64,000 nt of DNA. It comes from Pollenia angustigena. Its lineage: Eukaryota > Arthropoda > Insecta > Diptera > Polleniidae. The position numbers and the translations under genes were made by a program. Under the pieces are notes generated by a model. It saw only the letters and a list, made by a program, of their open reading frames with translations, was not told the DNA's origin and did not search any database. The stretch is taken from the NCBI GenBank assembly GCA_930367215.1, contig OV884060.1, positions 99,038,151 to 99,102,150 on the forward strand. Direction: 5' to 3'. Positions 12,228-21,631 of the stretch are shown here, in pieces (positions within the stretch are counted from its first letter, which is position 1; every line of letters begins with the position of its first letter).

Positions 12228-12453
12228 CTAAAAAATACATGTTTCGAAATGAAAGCAGTGTTCACTTAAATGGCTATAACTTATGAAAATGCGATTTACA
12301 ATACAAAAGAAGCTAAATTAAAGTAATGGTTTGACTAAAATCGAATTGTAATGAATTTAAAAACTAATTGAATTTCAGTTTTTCACAATATTAAGTCATA
12401 TTCAAAAAATTTCCATGCAAAAAAATACATGTTTCGGAATGAATGCAGTGTTC
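12228..12453. repeat. pair of direct repeats about 190 bp apart
   Basis: AAAAAATACATGTTTCG followed by AATGAA(A/T)GCAGTGTTCA occurs at about 12228 and again at about 12422. This may be part of a diverged tandem or of the Helitron's flank. The function is unknown. The sequence from here to 13050 is otherwise AT-rich and non-coding. Confidence 0.5.
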
Positions 12454-13050
12454 AACCAATACACATTTGAAGACCGTTGATACATAAAAACCTTGGTATT
12501 GACGTCACTTGGTTCACGCATTACAGAGAACATCAATTACTAACACAATGCAACTTATTTATATATATATAGATGTTAATATTTGTATGGGAATAATATA
12601 TCGTCAGCTCAGAATTGGGTTGGCGCATATGCCAAAAAGTCGGAGTGGAGAAAAACGACAAAAAAGATTTACATGAAGATTTCTCAAAATGTACCCGATA
12701 GAATTTTTTTATATTTTTACCACTGCTTCCGGTATATGTTTTGAAGAAAAATGTAAATTTTTGCGCACTTTCCTGAATAAAGTTAGAATTTAATTGTATT
12801 TTTTTGAAAATGAAAAATATTGTTTTGTGCCGCATACGCCACTTTTCTAAAAAAAAAATTAAAAAAGTGGCTTTTTGTGCTGCATACGTATACTTATTGC
12901 TGTGTATTGAGTAACTTGTTGTTGAGATGAATTTTTTTTTATACTTTTTTTATTTGATTTTACTTTACAAAAACAGAAAAAACAGTTCTACTGTTATGAA
13001 AAGTAACATAAAAAGCTAAAAATTAAACAACTTAAATAATGCAAAAGTAA
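12454..13050. other. no gene seen
   Basis: AT-rich, low-complexity sequence. A 100-codon minus frame at 12533-12835 is lysine/phenylalanine-rich and has no family signature. I regard it as chance. Confidence 0.5.
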
Positions 13051-13059
13051 AAAGAAAAT

Positions 13060-13950
13060 TTAAAACTTAATATTGAGTAAATTTTTATAATAAGCTTTAT
13101 CAACACGTGGAAGAAATATAAGCAAGTCTTTTATGTCTCTATTTTTATCGCTGGAAATAAATGATGGTTTCGATATTTTCAAAACATTCGTCAACAAATT
13201 CTCAGGAGTTTTCAAACAATTTTTTGATGCAAACTTAACCAAAATTGCATTTTTCCTCTCTGGTAGAAGTTTTATAATATATACATAAATCATTATTTTA
13301 ACTGTATAGAAGTACTTTAATTTTAGCAAAAGGGACTTTTCGAAAGTCCATTTTATTTGCTTCCAACGAGTATGTGCGAACATTTTCCGGATGCATTTCC
13401 ATAACTTTAAGTTTTGTTTTATTATTTGGCATTGTTTTAAACAAATTTAGTAAATGAAGAGGACTATGAATTTCAATATTCTTTAAGTACCGGTCAATAA
13501 CACCATGGACACAGTCCACTTCTTGAATTAAAGAATGTTCTGGTTCTGAAGACTTTTGTATTACGGCATCAATATTATTTTGTTTAAAGAACATTTTGAT
13601 TGTGGTTGCGTTAATTTGATTTTTATTTTGAGGTACGCAAGAATCCCTCCATAATGTTAAAGTTTTAATAAGTGGACAATCTTTTATTAATTCATTTAAA
13701 ATTTTAATTTAAGCACTAGCAATATTGTTACCACTCCGACCACTATGAGCTTCCGTCAAAAAGGCACAATAAGTAAAAGTTGGTATACTATATGACATAA
13801 TAATGGTTGCTGCAAGATTAAACATATTTAATTTTCGTTTGTAGTAAAATTTTGAAGCATTTCCCTTAGGTAGGCTAAAAACACAAATAATAGCAAACCG
13901 TACACTTGGTTGGGTCCATTATAAAACTATTTTTCACAAATTTATTTTCT
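13060..13950 (-). pseudogene. relic resembling insect transposon-associated DUF7869-like protein
   Basis: Reading the minus strand from about 13920, one frame with a single stop gives SLPKGNASKFYYKRKLN, EAHSGRSGNNIASA, TLTLWRDSCVPQNKNQ and SLIQEVDCVHGVIDRYLKN. A frame change near 13300-13380 continues the protein to 13060. The pattern (aromatic/W-rich 'hydrophilic D-x-C-x-x-Q-N-K-N' block followed by 'x-D-C/S-V-H-x-x-I-x') resembles a large insect protein family often annotated as uncharacterised and thought to derive from DNA transposons. I recall it as DUF7869, from memory only. Stops and a frameshift make this copy non-functional. Whether it is a transposase or a host-derived gene is not decidable here. 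Confidence 0.45.
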
Positions 13951-14442
13951 TGTTGTCATTTTACTTTACTTCTGCTGTAACTACTTTTTTTTTCTTACGG
14001 CAATGCAGCAAAGCAACAGTAAAATTTATTTTGTACGTTTTTGTATGAAGAATTTGCTGCAATCGCCAAACAATGGCTTGTAGAGCAAAACAGTACTTGA
14101 AAAATTTTGAAACAGTTGATATGCAGCAAAATTAATGCTTTATATCTCAGAAACCATAAAAATTTTCGCGAAACAGGTTTTTGATTTAGAAAGAGGGTAT
14201 TAAAAAATATATTCCTCATACCTAACTCATTTTTTTTTAAATGGTCGGTAGGTCAAACCAGTAATGAGCTGACGATATAGGAAAATCTAAATGCCATATC
14301 TCCGGAACCACTGGGCCGATTTCGTGCACGCTTTACATAACTATCTACAGACTATCTCCAACGTACCTTTAAATTTTGGTTGAAAGCGGTCGAATCGATT
14401 TCGCAGTTAGTGGTGACATCTAAGTGTGCACTTCTTTTTGTA
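13951..14442. other. no gene seen; possible edge of dispersed repeat
   Basis: Contains a 'CATATCTCCGGAACCACTGG' phrase (about 14295) of the kind common in fly dispersed repeats. No ORF is supported. Confidence 0.4.
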
Positions 14443-15010
14443 TATATGTATCAGAGAACGGCTTTGTGCGATTGCAAAAAAATCGCAGTAAATGAACACC
14501 AACAAATACACTCGCTACCGGTTATACAATCAAACTTGCATTCGCTGCTGGTTTGCAGTCATTCAAATAATGCTCATCGTGCTTTGTTATTTATTCCATC
14601 GTTTAGCTTCGTTTGTCAATTATGATGTTTGTGTGTTTGGTCCGACAATGATTGTTTTCGCAAAGAAAAAAAAATACAAACAAAAAAGCCAGAAATCAAG
14701 CAATTATTACTCATGTACCATTCAGCAGTTACTATGTAGTACAAAAAAATAATTTAAATGAAACTAAACGCACATATGTAGGTACAAACAATTTCCATAG
14801 AAACAGAAGACTTTTTTATAATTTCTTAAAAAGTACAGTACAGTATTTATCGGATATAAGAAACTTAAAAAATCCAGGAAAAAAGTTTCTTATAAGCGTT
14901 TCTTTCTTATATACAACTATTTTATATAAGAAACTTATTTCTTATATAAGTAGCTATGGCCATAAGTCTTTCATATTCTGGTTTTCTGTTTCTTTTTTTT
15001 TTTTTTGTTA

Positions 15011-15126
15011 CATAGGGTTATCACCTGACAATTTTTTGTTATAATAAACGTCAAACTTCATAAAAAAAAACGCTGACAAAAATTTTAAAGTTTTTTTCTA
15101 TATTTTTGTCAGGTTAAGACCCCATG
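15011..15126. mobile_element. 116-bp PIF/Harbinger-like MITE
   Basis: It starts CATAGGGTTATCACCTGACA and ends with a near-inverse (TGTCAGGTTAAGACCCCATG). TTA lies on both sides (15008-15010, 15127-15129). The matching copy A lacks it. A 3-bp TWA duplication is the PIF/Harbinger signature. Confidence 0.75.
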
Positions 15127-15336
15127 TTAACGTTTCTAGCTTTTAAATAATTATTGTCTATGTCTTTTGAGTTTTTTACTAATTAAGAAACGTTGAAAGT
15201 CCAATATTATATTTTTTGCAATTTCGCTTCTTTTTATACCGTTTTGTATTTTTTTTTTTTTTAATTTTAACTTTTGTTTTTATTGACAAAAAACACAAAG
15301 CTCCTCATGAGTACCAGCTCGCTCATCTAAAACTAA

Positions 15337-15656
15337 AGCTGGAGGTCCATAACACGCGTTTTCGCCTCCACGCAGCGCATGCTTTTATAACCTTACTTGC
15401 GTTCTACGTTTCAAGTTACATGCAACGCTTTTTATGCAGCAGCAGCACAAGTAAAAATAAAATTTGTCAAAATCAGCTGATTTGTTCGAACGCTGCTTGT
15501 GACGCTTACAAAAGTAGAAACTAAACCTACTTTTCGCCTCAAGGCATCTACGCTTTTGTGCATGTAACTTACTACGTATAACTACACAGATTCTACTTTT
15601 TTGACAGCTGCGTATGCTGCGAAAAAGCGAGTAACGCGTGGTGTGGACCTCCAGCT
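15337..15656. mobile_element. 320-bp PIF/Harbinger-like MITE
   Basis: TIRs AGCTGGAGGTCCA / TGGACCTCCAGCT, extended by ACACGCGTT / AACGCG..GTGTGG, with TAA on both sides (15334-15336, 15657-15659). The element is markedly GC-richer than its surroundings, with internal palindromic CGCATGC and GCGTA motifs. Non-coding. Confidence 0.75.
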
Positions 15657-15900
15657 TAAAAGTAAAAAAAAAACTTAGTTCTTGTTGTAAAACTGTCAGA
15701 AAACAGAGTTGTCAATGCAAACTACATAAATTCTGTGTTGCCGTTAAAAGTTTCTTATATAAATTCTTTTTCTATACATTTTGTGATTTTGGTGTTTAAG
15801 AAAAATGTTCTTTTATCAGTTTTTTTCTTATAAGCGTTTTTCTTATATGAAACCTTTTTTGTTAAAAAAATCGCAAAAAAGACATGGTGTTTTTGAAAAT

Positions 15901-18318
15901 TATTAGTATTGTGGTTATTTTATTGAACTATTTATGGTTTTTTAATCCAAATTTTTAATATTTTTAATTAGGCTTAAGTTCATTAAATTTAATTTTCATT
16001 AAATTATTTTTATGAAGAAAGGAATTTTACAACATGAAAATTAATTAAAATTTATTGATAAATTTTAATTCTTGACTCAATCTGGGCTCGAACCCAGGTG
16101 TTTACGGACAGGTTACCCTGACATGTTTCGATTGCAACCACTCAATCTCCTCAGAGGGCTTGCCGTTTAACACTCGCAGCCATCGACGACTGCTGACGTC
16201 ATTAGTCAAACATCAATCCTTAAACCAAATTGTATTCAACCTTTGGTAGATCGAAATTTGCTTTGAATGATTATCTATTTTAATTCATTTTAACATGTTA
16301 TTCCTTTACTTCTGTTTTTTCGTACTTTTGTCAAGAATTCTTCTTGAAGTTCAAAGTACATATTTTTTGTTTTTTTTCCATTTTTTGTCTTTCTTATTCT
16401 TGTTGACCTTTTTCAGCACAACTTGAAGGACAAATGCAAACATAGAGCTTGTGCCTTAGCTTTAACAATTATTAGTATTGTGGTTATTTTATTGAACTAT
16501 TTATGGTTTTTTAATCCAAATTTTTAATATTTTTAATTAGGCTTAAGTTCATTAAATTTAATTTTCATTAAATTATTTTTATGAAGAAAGGAATTTTCAA
16601 CATGAAAATTAATTAAAATTTATTGATAAATTTTCATTCTTGACTCAATCTGGGCTCGAACCCAGGTGTTTACGGACAGGTTACCCTGACATGTTTCGAT
16701 TGCAACCACTCAATCTCCTCAGAGGGCTTGCCGTTTAACACTCGCAGCCATCGACGACTGCTGACGTCATTAGTCAAACATCAATCCTTAAACCAAATTG
16801 TATTCAACCTTTGGTAGATCGAAATTTGCTTTGAATGATTATCTATTTTAATTCATTTTAACATGTTATTCCTTTACTTCTGTTTTTTCGTACTTTTGTC
16901 AAGAATTCTTCTTGAAGTTCAAAGTACATATTTTTTGTTTTTTTTCCATTTTTTGTCTTTCTTATTCTTGTTGACCTTTTTCAGCACAACTTGAAGGACA
17001 AATGCAAACATAGAGCTTGTGCCTTAGCTTTAACAATTATTAGTATTGTGGTTATTTTATTGAACTATTTATGGTTTTTTAATCCAAATTTTTAATATTT
17101 TTAATTAGGCTTAAGTTCATTAAATTTAATTTTCATTAAATTATTTTTATGAAGAAAGGAATTTTACAACATGAAAATTAATTAAAATTTATTGATAAAT
17201 TTTCATTCTTGACTCAATCTGGGCTCGAACCCAGGTGTTTACGGACAGGTTACCCTGACATGTTTCGATTGCAACCACTCAATCTCCTCAGAGGGCTTGC
17301 CGTTTAAAAAAAAACAAAAAATATGTATAAAAACAAAAAATATGTACTTTGAACTTCAAGAAGAATTCTTGACAAAAGTACGAAAAAACAGAAGTAAAGG
17401 AATAACATGTTAAAATGAATTAAAATAGATAATCATTCAAAGCAAATTTCGATCTACCAAAGGTTGAATACAATTTGGTTTAAGGATTGATGTTTGACTA
17501 ATGACGTCAGCAGTCGTCGATGGCTGCGAGTGTTAAACGGCAAGCCCTCTGAGGAGATTGAGTGGTTGCAATCGAAACATGTCAGGGTAACCTGTCCGTA
17601 AACACCTGGGTTCGAGCCCAGATTGAGTCAAGAATGAAAATTTATCAATAAATTTTAATTAATTTTCATGTTGTAAAATCCTTTCTTCATAAAAATAATT
17701 TAATGAAAATTAAATTTAATGAACTTAAGCCTAATTAAAAATATTAAAAATTTGGATTAAAAAACCATAAATAGTTCAATAAAATAACCACAATACTAAT
17801 AATTGTTAAAGCTAAGGCACAAGCTCTATGTTTGCATTTGTCCTTCAAGTTGTGCTGAAAAAGGTCAACAAGAATAAGAAAGACAAAAAATGGAAAAAAA
17901 ACAAAAAATATGTACTTTGAACTTCAAGAAGAATTCTTGACAAAAGTACGAAAAAACAGAAGTAAAGGAATAACATGTTAAAATGAATTAAAATAGATAA
18001 TCATTCAAAGCAAATTTCGATCTACCAAAGGTTGAATACAATTTGGTTTAAGGATTGATGTTTGACTAATGACGTCAGCAGTCGTCGATGGCTGCGAGTG
18101 TTAAACGGCAAGCCCTCTGAGGAGATTGAGTGGTTGCAATCGAAACATGTCAGGGTAACCTGTCCGTAAACACCTGGGTTCGAGCCCAGATTGAGTCAAG
18201 AATGAAAATTTATCAATAAATTTTAATTAATTTTCATGTTGTAAAATTCCTTTCTTCATAAAAATAATTTAATGAAAATTAAATTTAATGAACTTAAGCC
18301 TAATTAAAAATATTAAAA
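15901..18318. repeat. R array: tandem plus inverted copies of a tRNA-like repeat
   Basis: Unit length is about 568-569 bp. Forward units start at 15902, 16471 and 17039 (the last truncated at about 17306). The order then flips: two inverted units occupy about 17307-17800 and 17801-18318. Copies are nearly identical (a one-base indel and a few substitutions seen). A 19-bp internal duplication sits at the turn-around (about 17316-17345). The whole block is bounded by the direct repeat GTTTTTGAAAAT (15889-15900 and 18319-18330), and the corresponding place in MITE copy A (6.3-6.9 kb) has only one. Read-through RNA would fold into a hairpin with an arm of about 1 kb. Each unit holds the tRNA-like segment described separately. 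A solo R element lies at 39570-40144 and a remnant at 63552-63642. Confidence 0.88.
17545..17630 (+). other. tRNA-like segment with Pol III B-box match (in R unit)
   Basis: GGTTCGAGCCC at 17609-17619 fits the B-box consensus GGTTCGANNCC exactly. A partial A-box (GATTGAGTGG, about 17557-17565) lies roughly 45 bp upstream. CTGGGTTCGAGCCCAG forms a T-arm-like hairpin. The same segment recurs in every R unit: inverted at about 16081-16170, 16650-16738 and 17219-17306, forward at about 18115-18198, and forward in the solo element at 39930-40010. No paired 5' acceptor strand or normal anticodon arm is apparent. It is therefore not a functional tRNA gene, and a SINE-like or tRNA-derived promoter is the inference. 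Confidence 0.5.
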
Positions 18319-18574
18319 GTTTTTGAAAATGTTTCTTATAAGCGTTTTGTTCTTATATGAGATGTTCTTATATCCGAATAATACTGTAGTTCTGTATGTA
18401 CAATATATTCTTGTTATTGTTGTTTTATTTTGTTGTTAATGGTAACAAAGCGTCTCATCGAGTGGCTTTTTGTTGTTATTGTTGTTAATGTTAACAAAGC
18501 GTCTCATCGAGTGGACAACGACTACTTGAATGCAAAAGTATAAGAATGTGTGTCTTTTGACTTAAAATGCAAAC

Positions 18575-19296
18575 AACCCAGTTGGCCACGTCTTTAAGAC
18601 ATCCTCGAAGACGGATGCACGACAATGTTAATTCCTGCTCGACATGTGAGGGTCAGCGGGAACAAATCGTCAACGACATTTTCGAACAGTTGTCGCGTAA
18701 ATTGTGCACGACACTAAGAAAGACAATGTCGCCTACTTTATCATTAACGACTACCTGCATGACAATGTCGTCTATTTCGACGTCCACGACAAAAATTATT
18801 ATATGGTCAAATTCAGACAGTTTTTAAGTATAGTTGGAATTTTAATTTCTGTTATATGTTTAATATTCGACTCCTATAAGCAATCCTTAAGTTGACAGTG
18901 AAGTACTAACTGCATGTAATTCATTTTCCAGCCCGCGAATAATTTCATCATCATTTTTGGTTTTACTGTTTAGAACTAATTTGTTAAATTTTTTATTTAA
19001 AACAACAATTAAAAAAAAGAATGTGAGACTTTTAAGAAAACCAAGCAAGTGATTGAATAGCATTCAAGAAAACTTTGTCGTCAGTAGCTTTAATACAAGA
19101 CCACTTATAAGACAGTTTCGCTCATACTGTCCCACATAGAGTTTAATATAGGACAACTTACAAGACAACGTCGCTCAAACTGTCGTTCAGGACGATTTCC
19201 CGTAAATTGTCTTCTAGAAAACCTAAACAACAGGGGACACGTCGTGCATACATCATTGACGACGATGTCGTCAACGGCAATCTGGCCAACTGGGTT
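18575..19296. mobile_element. 722-bp TIR element with GACA...TGTC repeats
   Basis: It begins AACCCAGTTGGCCA and ends TGGCCAACTGGGTT. It interrupts the dispersed repeat relative to its 49-kb paralogue. The interior is full of short related palindromes (GACAATGTCG, CGACGATGTCG, GACAACGTCG, GACAGTTTCG), many near both ends. It has overlapping chance ORFs at 18567-18895 but no recognisable transposase. The target duplication is not resolved, and neither is the superfamily. Confidence 0.65.
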
Positions 19297-20553
19297 ACCA
19301 ACGTTGAACTTTGTTTTGCAGGCAAAGAGTGAATGTAAATTTGAGCGTATGAATAAATCCAGAAAAATAGTGATTTTTGCAGTTCTCTGATATGTTTAGA
19401 AGTTTAAAACTGGGAAAATACTTTTGTAGTATGTTTGTAACATAGAGGCTTTTCAAAGTATCCTTCCTTTTTCTGATCCCAGCTTTGGATTTTATTTCCT
19501 AACCCAGATATGCCGACGGGCATACTAGCGAAACAATCTTCGTAATTTTTCAACATAGCTTTGTTCTGACAGATTATATTACAAAACTGAACAAAAATAC
19601 AAAAAAATATTTTTTAACTTGGATTTTGAGTCCGTACTACATGTAGTACGCTCGGCACATATGGGAACAAAAGGCAGTATTTTCTTGTGGTTTAATTCAA
19701 GTCGTTTATTATTCAGAAACTTTTGTGTACATACGCAAGGAAAAACAAATTAATAAAAAAAAAAACAATTATTTGGTGGTATGGTACTCAACATTACATT
19801 TTACATGGAGCGGCACATCACTTTTAATACAGCGTGTAGTGGTCTTATTGTGGCAATGATTACAACTAGGCTTGCCAACCGTACTTTATAATAAAGTATT
19901 GTACGTTATTTCGAGTAATTGTACTCTATACTTTATGAGAAAAATAAAGTACGCGGAAATATTTTATTTCGCATGATTAGATTTATCTAGAATTTAAAAT
20001 AGATTCAGGTTATATTAGTAAGGGTTTTATTAGTCATTAAACTATATTACTTATTGAAAAATTTTTTTTTTAGAAAAACTAAAGAACAACTAATTGGTAT
20101 TAGTCAGGGCCATTTGTTGATGTTTTTTATATTGGCAGGACGATTTTTCGAAAAGAAAAAAATAATCTGACAGCACTATTTCACTTGTTTGTTTTGTTTG
20201 AGCACAATAACTGCCTGTTTTAAAAAAAACGAGTGCAAAACTCTTTTAAATTACTGCCTGCTTTTAGATCGCGAGCACAAAAGTGACTCGTTTAACTAAC
20301 ATTTAAAACAAAACTTCAAGATTTCCATTCCTTAAGGGGGCTCCCATACAAAATGATTAATAAAGACTAGAAGTATATTAAAGAAAACTTACCATAACAG
20401 CCAAGGAGTCGCCTTAATAATTTCTCGAGACATACTTGTCCCTTATCACCACTTCTTAAGGCGGTTCCCATGCAAATATTGCGTTTTTTGAAATTTTGAA
20501 ATTAATTAAAATTTTTCGACTTTTGTGAATAAAATCAAAAGTTTTAATCATTT

Positions 20554-21053
20554 AAGCCTGGTACTCTGTTCAACATTTCACGTGAAATGCTGTCAAAATG
20601 CATATGAAAAAAACTTGTGCGGAATATCTATGAAATAATGTTGATAGAGTTGTACTCTGTTTATTTTGTGAAAAAGTTCCGAAATGTTTCTGGCAACATT
20701 TTTTTTACAACTGCGAAATAATGTAAGCTGCCTTTATTTCACGTGGAATTTTAAGCAAAAGCAAAAAAGTATGAACTAAATATTAAAAAAGAAATAAAAA
20801 ATTAAAATAACACAACCGGTAACAGTTTTTTATCCTTATTTATTTTTTTTTTTTATTAAAAAAAAATAATTTTAGTAAAATACATGTGGCGTTTGTTTAC
20901 ATACACGAAACAATGTAGCATACTTTCAAGGAATAAAAACGTCAAATTGTACAAACTCGCAAGATTGGTAACATTGATAAATGCCAAAATTTTCGTGTGG
21001 AATAATCAATGTTGCTCAACATTTTTCACAAATTTGAACAGAGTACTAGGCTT
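20554..21053. mobile_element. 500-bp MITE nested in hAT element
   Basis: AAGCCTGGTACTCTGTTCAA at the left is matched inverted by TTGAACAGAGTACTAGGCTT at the right. Subterminal CAACATTTCAC / CACAAATTTG motifs extend the pairing. Target duplication is unclear. Non-coding; ORFs at 20884-21296 are chance frames. Confidence 0.75.
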
Positions 21054-21199
21054 TATAGATTGTTTTGTTTGTTTTTTATATGTCTGAAAAAAATTAGAAG
21101 CATAGCTATAATTTTTTATAGATTTTTAGCAAACAAAAATTTCAAAATTATTATTTTTGTTGCCAAAAAAAAAGTTATATTTCTAAAACGACTGCGCAT

Positions 21200-21631
21200 T
21201 AGGGATATAACTTTTTGCCATTTTTGCAAACAACGAAAATACCACCTCATGGCCGTGTGGGGCATAAAAAAATATAAAAAAATATATCTTTCGTGAAAAA
21301 AGTTTCCGCACCGAAAGCGTTGAAGTTTTGTTTTTAATTTTTATTTTCATCATTAAATCAGTGGCTCTTGTCTTAAATAAGTTCGTTTTTGTTTAAATTC
21401 ATATATAATCTTCAACATTAAACCATTTTTCATAAGTCTAATGCAAAATCAAAAGGGTTTCAATTTCCAAAAATTAAATTTACACATAATATGGAGTTTT
21501 AGGAATCGCTTACGGTGCGGGAACTTTTTTCACCGAATCAGCTTAAAAAAAACAGTTTTTTATTATCAGATCAAAATTCCCCACATGGCGCTGGAGTGGT
21601 ATTTTGCACTCAAAAAAAAGTTATTACCCTA
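21200..21631. mobile_element. 432-bp MITE nested in hAT element
   Basis: TIR TAGGGATATAACTTTTTG / AAAAAAGTTATTACCCTA. The direct repeat CTGCGCAT flanks it (21192-21199, 21632-21639; 9 bp if the preceding A is counted). A related but more diverged element is at 52091-52909, sharing CGAAAGTTTCCGCACC-type subterminal sequence. An 8-bp duplication suggests hAT. Confidence 0.75.

Larger units (their letters stand above)
14841..18386. mobile_element. TA-inserting MITE, family 1 copy B, carrying three insertions
   Basis: The same termini as 6275-6871 (CAGTATTTATCGG... / ...CCGAATAATACTG, one end slightly mutated), with TA on both sides. Aligned with copy A it contains three extra blocks: a 116-bp PIF-like MITE (15011-15126), a 320-bp PIF-like MITE (15337-15656) and the R array (15901-18318). 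Each block carries its own target duplication. The MITE residue itself is about 0.6-0.7 kb and non-coding. Confidence 0.85.
14443..19390. repeat. dispersed repeat copy 1, split by later insertions
   Basis: The flanks of the TA-MITE (14443-14838, then 18389-18566 and 19292-19390) match 49058-49800 segment by segment. Shared stretches include the CAGAGAAC...GATTG start, AAATACACTCGC, TTTCCATAGAAACAGA, AAGCGTCTCATCGA and TTACCAACGTTGAAC. The 49-kb copy gives the uninterrupted version. It proves that 14841-18386 and 18575-19296 are insertions in this one. No coding capacity. Confidence 0.75.

Noticed and set aside
14380..15524. Several ORFs of 80-130 codons
   Set aside because: They run across dispersed repeat, MITE borders and poly-T stretches and have no family features.
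17540..17640. Functional tRNA gene in the R units
   Set aside because: B-box is perfect, but there is no matching acceptor stem and no convincing anticodon arm; recorded only as tRNA-like.
15901..18318. CRISPR-like or satellite array
   Set aside because: Units are about 568 bp, without spacers, include an orientation flip and are bounded by a target duplication; the context is a eukaryotic transposon.
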